64,000 nt of DNA from Monocercomonoides exilis (taxonomy: Eukaryota > Preaxostyla > Oxymonadida > Polymastigidae): assembly GCA_001643675.2 (NCBI GenBank), contig LSRY02000024.1, positions 250,001 through 314,000 of the forward strand, read 5' to 3'. Shown here one piece after another: positions 35,686-45,700 of this stretch (its first letter is position 1; the number at the start of each line of letters is the position of its first letter). The notes below the pieces were generated by a model. That model was given only the letters and a program-made list of their open reading frames with translations, searched no databases and was not told the origin of the DNA. The translations under genes and the position numbers were made by a program.

Positions 35686-37090
35686 TCAAACATTCACAAA
35701 ATAATCAGAAATATTCGTTGGCAATTTTTCAAAATACTTTCTGCTTAGAAAAGGAAGTATTTCATAAAAGCTTATGATGACATCTTCGTATCCTTCTTCT
35801 TCCATTTTTTCAAAAGCCTTTCTTTTTGTTGCTTTTCTTTTCACTTCTTCCATTTCATCTTTCTTCTTTTCTTTCAATTTCCTCAATAAATCAAGTAAAA
35901 AGAAAAAGACATTTAATGAGAGTCTATCGTCCAATGTTGGCTGCTTAATTTCCTCCAAAACGTCATCAACAGCTCCTCCTTTCATCAACTCTTCAACTTT
36001 TTCAAATCTGTTTGTTGTTCTTTTTAACAACACAAGGCATTGCTCACTAATTTCTCTGTAATTATCCCTTGATGCTCTGAACAACCTTGTTATGCTACCA
36101 ATCAGCCAAACAAAATCTTCATTCCACAATTTGAAACAGAGAAAATATTCTTCCAAGGTTCTCAGCCATCTCAATATAATTAGCTCTTTTTTTTTATCTT
36201 TTCTTCTTTCATCTTTCTCCTCTTCTTTCTCTTTCTTCCAATCAATGCATTTCATCAACTCTTCCAGTTCTCTTACTGCCTCTCTTCCAAAATGCAGTTC
36301 ATTCACAATCACTTGCCCCAGGCTTCTGTCTTGGAATAATCGGCTAATTAAAAACCTCCAAGCAGACTGATACGCAAGTCGCGTCAGATTGCCACATTTC
36401 TGATGATATTCGATAATTTCTTTGATTTCCTTCAAGTACAGTTTTTGTTCGATAAACTAAGTATAAAAAAAATAAAATCCAAAAACATATCAAAAAATAA
36501 ATCTGTCCTTCCACATCGCAATATTGCTCAATGCCAGCAATGACAATTCCACTTCTTTTTGTGTTTCTTTGCTTTCATCTTTGTTTGCAGCCACTTTCAG
36601 AAGGCAAGGCACAATTATTGAAAGTAATTCCGAAGAGATTTCATTGGAAAGCAAAACAGTGCATTCACAAAGATCAATCAGAAGCTTTTCATTCCTTTCT
36701 TCTTTTTTCTCATCTTCTTCGATCATCTTTTTCAATCTTTTGCACAACGAAGATTTTTCAAAAAAATAACGCCATATGCCTTTCAATTTTTCCCAATATC
36801 CAATGTGTTTCAACAGCACTAGAGTATTATCCATTGATATTTTCTTTTCTTCAATCATTTTGTTGATATTATCAAATAGTTCATTCGTGAAAATAGATTC
36901 AAATTCTTCTTTATTCACTCCATCAATTATTTCATCCATTTCTTCAATTTTCTGTTTCTGCTCAGAGTCAGTGCAATACTCCAATTCACGAAGCAATTCT
37001 GAAAAAAGTATGTTGAAAGAAATTCAAAAATCATGAATTCAATTGCAATAATGAGTGCAAACCATTGAATCCTTTTGTAACGCTCATCAT
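35686..37090 (-). CDS. Family copy D: three-exon family gene with a defective second donor
   Basis: Exons 37090..37063, 36998..36508 and 36456..35686 by alignment to copies B and C (about 429 residues if spliced). Intron 1 (64 bp, GTTTGC to TCAG, phase 1) is canonical. At the second junction the expected donor after SNIAMWK reads GACAGA instead of GT. Without splicing there, translation adds DRFIF and stops at TGA. The acceptor CTTAG is intact, and exon 3 (YLKEIKEIIEYHQKCGNLTR, KCIDWKKEKEEE, ending ISDYFVNV, TGA) is open throughout. Either a non-GT intron is used, the protein is truncated at about 178 residues, or decay is beginning. Exon 2 shares a near-identical 118-bp tract with copy C. 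Confidence 0.65.
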
Positions 37091-38309
37091 CTGCTTTTTG
37101 AAATTACAATGCATCCAGAAAACAACATGTTTTCATCATTCGCATTGAATTCGCATATGTTTGGATAGATGAAATTGGAGAATAATTAAATCTCAAAATT
37201 GTCATATACATATGAGCGTTCACACTGTCATTCTATGCATTTGTATGTTTTGTTGGTTATTAAAAGATTAAAAAGGTTTTATATTTCAATGATTGTTGTT
37301 ATGGATTTTATGATCAAAAAGTTATCTTTGAAACGAAATATTAATGCATAGATCGAGAATACGTGAATGAACATTACCGATTGAATTTGAAATATCATTT
37401 CCTTTGATTTCAGAAGGCAATGGTGGAGATGCAAGATTTTTGGAATTCTGTCAGACAATTTTTGAAAATTTAATGAGAAAGAAAATACATCATGTTATTT
37501 TTTGAATAAAGGCACTTGTATGTGTGCATTTTATATTGTTCTATTTGTAGCGAAGATATTTCCATCTATGACCTTTCCAAAGCCCAGGAATATGAGTTAT
37601 TGTTGAAATGGCCAATCTTCTCGTTGGAGAGCAAAACGATAGGAATGGAGCAGATTGTTGTATAGCCATTGGGAAATAAATGAAGTTACGGAAGATATAC
37701 GATTTTTATTTGGAACAAGATGTGAAAACAAATTCAGCTGATATTTTATTGAATGAAGATTTATGGAAGGAATTCTGTGAAGGACAAAATCTGCACAAAA
37801 TTTTATAGCATTTTGAAGCCTAAGGCAAAGGAGAAGCTTTTTTGGCAAGGAAAGCAACTGGCAATATCGAGGGAAGGATATTAATCTCAAAAACAAAAGG
37901 CAAGAATTGAATGAAAAAAAGGAGAACCTCAAAATGTCAATTTTATTAATAATGTTTTCCTCTGACTGTGCCATGCATACATGGAAGGCTGCGAAATTCT
38001 ATTTCTGATTCCACTTTTGCTTCAAAAGGGTGGAGAAACGCCAACCACGAGACATCCAATTATCAAATATTTGTTGGCAATCAAACAGCATTCTGTCCAA
38101 TCGCATCTGGATTTCATTCTTCGAAAGGACAGCCATTTTGAGCAAGCGAGTCGATTATCATTCGAAGTTTGCTTTCTTCGAAGCCACTGCCAATGAAAGG
38201 GGATTTGATGGTTTTTGTTTTCTTCATTTGTTTTCAACAAAGTCATTATTTCGCTCAGCTTCTATGTCAGTGCATGACCCATTGAATTTTGTGCCTTGGG
38301 TATTAAAGA
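37091..38309. other. Upstream region of copy D and intergenic DNA
   Basis: It contains 37521-37625, duplicated from the copy C flank. A 71-codon ATG frame (37981-38196) and antisense frames have no support. No gene is called. Confidence 0.5.
37521..37625. repeat. Duplicated flank upstream of family copy D
   Basis: Partner of 32071-32175. It lies about 440 bp upstream of the copy D start, as its partner does for copy C. Confidence 0.6.
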
Positions 38310-38936
38310 ATGCATTCCAGAAGTCCGTTCACCCACTGCACGAGCATTGAAGATGAATGCCAACTTTTTCTGTCATTCTTCCTCCTCGCCGTTGAAGCAC
38401 AGCCAATTCATTCAATTAGTTTTCATCAGGGTTTATCTTCCTCATCCGCAATCTCGTTGAATTTTGTTGCTTTCCATGCACATATTCCGAAGAGCCATAT
38501 TCTTCAAGCACAGAAACATGAATATTCCTTTCTTCTTCAGCTGCTCCACTTTGTTTGCTTCAATTATCAAATCATTATCTTCATTAACTTTGCCTTCTTC
38601 ATGTTTTCGTACTTCTTCTTCTTCTTCTTTCTCCTCTATTTCTTCCTCTTTTTATTCTTCATCATCTCCTTCTCTTTTTCTTCTTCTTCTCTTTCTCCTC
38701 CTTTTCTTTCTCCTCCTCCTCCTTCATCGCCTTCGATATTCTTCTCTTCGTCGCCGAGTTCTTTTGATTCGTCGATACCAACATACTACATTGTGCCTCC
38801 AGCCAGCCATTCTTCAGACCTTTCTGTGCCAACTTTGAAGCCTCCTTCTCCTCCCTCTCTTCCTTCTCCTCCTTCTCCTCCCAACAACACTCAACCACAT
38901 TTATTCTCTTCTTCCACATTTCTTCCTTTTGGCTGA
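38310..38936 (+). CDS. Doubtful 208-codon Ser/Pro-rich open frame
   Basis: ATG at 38310, TGA at 38934. The N-terminal third is mixed. A Phe-rich hydrophobic stretch follows (about 38560-38680), then Ser and Pro runs with PSPPSLPSPPSPP near the end. The opposite strand is open over part of it as Glu/Lys-rich sequence. No homologue is recognised. It could be a relic like its neighbours. Confidence 0.25.
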   Translation: MHSRSPFTHCTSIEDECQLFLSFFLLAVEAQPIHSISFHQGLSSSSAISLNFVAFHAHIPKSHILQAQKHEYSFLLQLLHFVCFNYQIIIFINFAFFMFSYFFFFFFLLYFFLFLFFIISFSFSSSSLSPPFLSPPPPSSPSIFFSSSPSSFDSSIPTYYIVPPASHSSDLSVPTLKPPSPPSLPSPPSPPNNTQPHLFSSSTFLPFG

Positions 38937-39758
38937 ATCCAAACAAAGCGAGAGAATCTGTTATCGAATGCTTTCTTTTCTTTTTCCTTTTTCTTTTTTG
39001 TTTTCATTTTTTGATAAAAGTTGAAACGACTTCTTTTGATTGAGATTTTTATCATGGAAATGTATTTTTTATTTTTTGAATTGTGAATTTGTGGTGAATG
39101 TTTTATGAATTAGCAGGTGGAATCTTTTTGAGTTGATTTCTGTTGAAATTGTTTCTGTTCTTGTTTTTGTTTTTATTTTCCCAATCGAAACTTTTGTATT
39201 CAATTTTTCGTGTTCTGTTTTGGAGTTATGATTTTGTTATCCTTCTCTGTGAATAATGAATGTTGTGTGATTTTTGTTTCACACACGCTTTAACAAATAG
39301 AAATATTTCTGAAGAAGCTCACCAAATGTGATTGTGAATGAGAAGTTTTGCACTCAAAATGAAAATTCTTCTTCAACTGAAAAAAACATATTCACCTTCC
39401 CTTAGTTATTTCTCAAAAACCCTTTTCCACCATGCACACAAGAATTGATTCAAAATTTCCTTGCTTTTCCAGAATAATTATAAATAATTTAATTTGTTTG
39501 AGAGCGTTTGGTAATTTTTTGGTATGTTTGTGATATTTTGAAGATTTTTAAAGATTTATCAATATATCAAAAAATTTTGTTTTTCTTAACATTAAACATG
39601 TTGTTTGAAAAATAGATGATCATCATATATGCTATAAAAGTGCGAACGGTTTTATATTTTTAAAAGTGTTTACGAAATTAGAAAATATTTTTTTGTTTTA
39701 TCCCCTTAATAAATGCACAAAAACAATTTTTCTTCGTTTCATTGATTGAGCGTTAGAG
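38937..39758. other. AT-rich region upstream of the beta-helix gene
   Basis: T-rich DNA with no coding frame. It should contain the promoter of the gene starting at 39759. I see no motif I can name. Confidence 0.5.
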
Positions 39759-42700
39759 ATGCGATCAACAGTTATATTTTTTACAGTTCTAGCATACATT
39801 TTTATCGGTAATTTCCAGTCAACCGAACATTTCATCGAACAACAACGCGAAGAAGAGTGCAAAAACGAGAAAATATTTGTTCATCCTCAGATGCACAGAT
39901 GTCTTAAAAATTCATCTGAGCATAAAGTGTATTATAATAATTTATTGCAATACATGAATACTTTCCAACCGAGCATCAGCATGGGAAACACGGAAATTGA
40001 AGGAAAATACGAAAAACACGATTTGCAGCATGATGTGAAGGAAAACAAAAGATATTATCGGACTATTGAACCAGAAATATCAGGCAATTATCGGATGCAC
40101 CCTTTTAAAGAAATGTTAAAAGATCATATTAAAAGCAAGATTGAGGGATGTGTTTGTGCATCAAACTCATCCGTTGAGTTGAAGGAGATTGGGCTGGTTG
40201 GGGGTGAGCGTGGAAGTGCGGTACGTGGAAGGAAGGGAAGCGTGGTTGTGGTGAGGGGGTGTGTTGTGGGGATGGGGAAGGGCAATGAGGCAGGGGCATT
40301 TGATCTTTGTGGGAGCATTGGGATATTAACGAATATCACATTGAAGGGGTGGGGAAGAGGAGGAGAAATTTATTCGGGAAGGTTGTTTGGAGGGAGCGAT
40401 GAAGGAGAAGGGAGTATTTCAGTGAGTGAATCTCACTTCTCGTCTTTTTGTGTCTCATCAGCCCCATTCCTTTCATCCCCTTCAATACCTCTTGTATTCC
40501 TCTCCAAATTATCATTTTTCAACATCTCAACAGCAAATGATGCATGCCCACCTCCAACCACTTCCTTTTCCCAAACAAATTGTTTTATGAGCAGTTGCTC
40601 ATTCTCATCAGTTTGCGATGTGTATGATGGAGGGATTGTTCCCTCTCTCAGCAATCCATTGGCTTCCTTATCTGTTTCGAACACCTCCTTTGATGGATGC
40701 ACACGCACAGGAAATGTTGAATTCATTGGAAGCAAAGAAAACCCATCGAAGCCAGGGAGAAAAAACACAACAGATAATGGAACAAATTCATTTATTTGGT
40801 GCGAATGGAAAGGATCAAATGCACTGGGAAGCAATGGTTCAGAAAATGGAGCTTCGAGTGGAGGAGCTATTTTAATGAGTAATCTGGCAAATGGAATACT
40901 TTTGGCTTCTCATTGTGCATTTTATGACTGCTTTTCACTTAATGATGGAGGAGGAATAAAGTGTTATTCAATCAAAACAGCAACTATTGAAAGCAGCACT
41001 TTTAATTGTTGCATTTGCAAAAATGGATATGGAGGTGGAATGTGTATTTTATGTATTACCTTATGTACTCGGATCAGTGGATGTGACTTTCAGAATTGCA
41101 AAGCTGATAGAGGGGGAGGAGGTCTTCATCTTGTTCTTTTTAATATTTCCGGAAGAGAATGCATTGGAGAAGAAAAGGGAGAAGGAGAGAGTGCATGCAT
41201 ATTTGAGTGCAATTTCTCTTCATGCTCGCTGATGAACAGAGGAGGTGGCGGCATGTGTTGCGATGATATTCCAACAACATTCAAAATGAGGAGCATTCTG
41301 TTTTTTTCATGTTCAGCAACTTCATATGGTGGAGGATTGTATTCATTTCCAAATCGATTTGAAGCAAAAAATGATTCGTTTTATTTTTATTTTCTTTTTT
41401 TCCATGAGTGCAAATGCTTGGACAGTCCTCCATATGGGCATGATATGATATATTTCGATTATTTTAGATATTACATAAATTCTAATCCGTTTCGTGAATG
41501 TTACACCACGAATACGAATGAACAGAGAGTATGCTACGAATATTACGGGAGTAATAGTATGTATCAGCACACAGAAAAGAAGGATTGGCTGAAGGAGGGG
41601 GTGAAAGACCAATTTGTTGGAGTGGCTGGAGACGACTCAGATAAGTGGTGTGGAATAAGAATGGCAAGGCCTTGCAAGACAATCGGATTTGTTGCAGACA
41701 ATTATTTTCTGGAAATCAAGTTGAAAGTCATTTTGATGGAAGGAGATCACACGAGCGAGAAAACAACAATTGAGATTGGGGAAAAGAAGATTTCAGTCAT
41801 TGGAAAAGGAAGGGGATTAAGTGCGATTGGAATGAAAACCCTTTCATCATCTTCATCATCATCAGGAGCACTGTTCAGTGTTACAACAGGTCATTTGGGA
41901 ATGAGTCAGTTGAAGGTCGATTGCAACTCAACAGCAAGATATACGCCAAGTGTGGTTGTGGTATCTGATGGAGATGGGTTTATCTCGCTGGAGGATGTTG
42001 TGATCACAACGAGTAAAACTGGAGACTATGTGATGTCTTCGTCTGTATTTGAGGTGCCGTTATCGCAGCTGTCCATGGCTGACGTGGAGATCAAGGATAT
42101 GAAAATCTCAAAACCATTGTTCACTGAGCCTGATCTGTCATCGTCTTTTTCATCTTCTTCATCCTCTTCATCTTCTTCATCCACGCAGTTTCTGAAAGCC
42201 ACATCATCGAGAGAGAGCACTCTGGCGAATGTGACAGTTCGGAATGTGAAGCTGACAGGCGGAGATGGGGTGGTGGTGGCAAAGACAGTGGAAAAAAGAG
42301 AGACATTTGCTGTGTGGAATGCAACGATGGAAGGATGTGTGTGCGAGGATGGAAATGGGGGTGGGATGAAGATAGAACTGGAAACAGATTCAAGCAAGCT
42401 GCGAGTTGGAGCTTCATCGTTGCACACAGGAGGAACAGCAAAATTGTACAGATGCAGGAGCAGTGGATATGGAGGGGGGATGATGCTGCATCTGGCTTAT
42501 GGCTCGGAAGACTTCTCAATTGTTTCTGTGGATTTTGCAGGATGCACTGCGGCATTGGGAGGGAACTCTCTGTTTGTGAATGGGAGCAATTCAGCGAACT
42601 GGGCAATAACAAACTCAACGCTGGATGTTGAGCATGACGAATCAAAATACGATGAGCTGGTTGGATATGATCGGAGTGACACAAAAATGGGCCAATTCCC

Positions 42701-45700
42701 ACTGAATGTGTATTTGGACACTTTTCCGAAAGCAGCACATGTGGGGAAGGCGAAGAACAATCTGGGAGGATTCAACTCGTGGTTTTGTGGGTTTGACTAT
42801 TATCCGTGTGCCACCATCACCCACACTGCACAGATGCGATTTTCAGATGAAAATAAAAAAATCGAGCTGGATATTGGATTTGAGCTTGTGGAAGAGGTTG
42901 CCATGAGAGATGGCTGTGAATGGGAGATTTCATGTGCCACAAAAGGGATGGAAGTTGGTGTGAAAGCACCAGAGAATTTTCATTCTTTTTTCTTGGTTGA
43001 TATCCAGAGCAAATGTTCGATAAGAAACATCAGATTTAGCATTCCGTCTGCTCTGTCTGGTGCACCATCTCTGATTTCTTCCAACTCCTCACTCTTCACT
43101 CTCGCAGACTGTTCTGTTGTTTGTTCATCTGACTATTCCATTGGATACAGTTTTGTGAAGGTGATTGGGAGGGAAATGAAAGTGGAGCGATTGTCGATCA
43201 GAGAAACATTGAGATTTGGAGAACATTCACTGATTGAGTTTGGCGAAGGGGTGGAATCAGTTGTGTTTTGCGGATGTGAGGTGAACAACATTGAGAAGAG
43301 AAATGGAGATGGGGGATGGGTGAGTGGAGTGGTTGGAGCAGAAAGAGGGGAAGGAAGGAATGGAATGGTTATAATTGAGACGTGTGCTGTTAAGAGGTGC
43401 AGCTGCGTTTGTGGAAGAGGGGGAGGGATGAGTGTTGGAGTGAAGGGGGAAGGGAGTGTTGTTGCGAATGGGAGTTGTGTGATTGATGGGTGTGAGGCAA
43501 AGGGTTCAGGGAGAAGTGAAGGGAGAAGTGAAGGAAGAGGAGGAGGAATGATGATATCAGTTGGGGACAGAGGAAGGTTGGAGATGAAAAATATGATTTT
43601 GTCTGATTGTGAAGTGCCAACAGCAGATAGAGAAGATGAGGGAAGAGGGATTGGAGGAGGGATGTTTATAAAGCTGGCAGATCAACAGGAATCATTTGTG
43701 CTTGAAGGAATGGAATTTGAGGGATGTGATGCTTGGAAAGGGAAGAATGTGTTTATATCTGGATGGGATATGAGAGAGATTGTGAATGAGGAGCACCTGA
43801 AATGGGAGATGAGCGCAAATGATAATAATTCCTTGGATGGGTTGTGTGGATGGGAGAGGAAGACAACAGGAGAGGAGGGATATGTGATTCCATTGGTTGT
43901 GTATTTGAGGAGGAACTGGAGTGGGGATGGGTTTGTTTCGAGAGAGAAAGGAGGGGACTTCAGTGGGTGTGGGTATTCAGAAGCACCATGCTCATCAATT
44001 GATCGCTTGATATCACTTCGATATTCGCCGCTTGGAGAAGGAGAGACACACATTGCCATTGTAGGATCAGGGTTGCTGAGCCATCCCATATCATTTTCAT
44101 TTTCTTCTTCATCATCATCAATATCAGAGTCACCAAAAGTGGTGATTGAAGGGACAAAGAAAGGGACAGATGTGGCAATTTCTGATGAAGACGGGAATGC
44201 TATCAGTAGTGGTGCAATGATATCGTCGAATATGAGTCTGTCATTTTTCAATTTATCATTCACCAAACCCAGTATAACCACCAATCATGCAATATTTATT
44301 GAATCGTCAGGAACAAATACAGTATTGTCCGTTACGGACTGCTCATTTGGGTCATCGAGCGGGACTATTGAAAGTTTTGGATATTGTCTGATGAGAGTGA
44401 ATGGAGGGAGCGCAGCACTTCAGAGCTGCACGTTGAATAAGATCAACGAATTGAAAGGGTTCATAACATTCAGCCCAAGTGCGAGCCAGGTGACGATTCG
44501 GAATGTGAACATTTCATCAGCCACTTTGACAGCAAACAGCCTGATTTCGATGACAGAAGAGGAAAATCAGACGAACGGAAATGAAAACACTCGTTTGAAT
44601 GGCAACAAGCTTGTGTTGAAAGTTGTGTACTGTTCGTTTGAAACCATCAAGAACGAAGGAAGCAGTGCAAGCGTCATTGAATTGGGATCGTTTGAGAATG
44701 CGATAGATTGCACGATAGAAGAATGCACAACATCCACATGCAGGAGCGATTTGAGCACAGAAGGAGGAGGAATGAAAGTGGTGCTGAAGAGTGGAGAATC
44801 AGTGTTGAAAGTGAATGGGAGCTCGTTTTCGATGTGCAAGTGCTCGACTGAGACAGGACGAGGAGGAGGGCTGTTCATCGATGGAGCAGACTCGAATACC
44901 AATTATGCTGATGCATTTAACTTTCCGCCTCTTAATTTCAAGATTGTGAATATCTTGTTCAGGATGAACGACGCATTTGTTGGGAAAGACATATTCATCA
45001 AATTCCATTCTATTGAGCACCAGATCAACGAAACACTGTTCTCGCTGAACTACAACCAGGAATCATTTGGCACAAACAACTCCATCTGTGGGAGGGATGC
45101 AATCAATGAGATTGATGTTGATCTGATTCCGATGATCACATTCTATTATTCGGCTCAGGTGTTTGTGAATGGAACAGGGACTGACAACAGACGATGCGGG
45201 TCTCAGAGCTATCCATGCATGAGCATCAACTGTGGGGTTGACCACATTCAGGAAGGAGTAATGAATGCGATTCTGATTGATGGAGAAGGGGTTGTGACAG
45301 AGGAATGTGTGATTGGAGATCTGAATGTGAATTCTGTCAAAAAGACGCAGGGGATTGTTCGGCTGAACTCCAAGATTGAGAAATCAGCAGAGAAGGATTG
45401 TGTGATGGAGTTTGTGAATGAATGTTCAGTGGAGAGGTGCTCGTTCCAGTTTGAAGATGGATTTGAGTCAACTCACAATTGTCTCATGAAAGTGAAGAAT
45501 GGATCACTGGAGATCCAAAAATGCGAGTTCTATTCATCAGTAACTACAGTTGAGTTGAAGTTGAACAGTTCAATTGTGAGTGTGGAAAGTGGAGAGCTGA
45601 AGATATCGGAAACAATAATTAGAGATATTTATTCAACAAAATCAATTCTTTCTTTTCGTGAAGAATCAGAAGTGACAATTGTTGAAACAAGAATGTCGAA

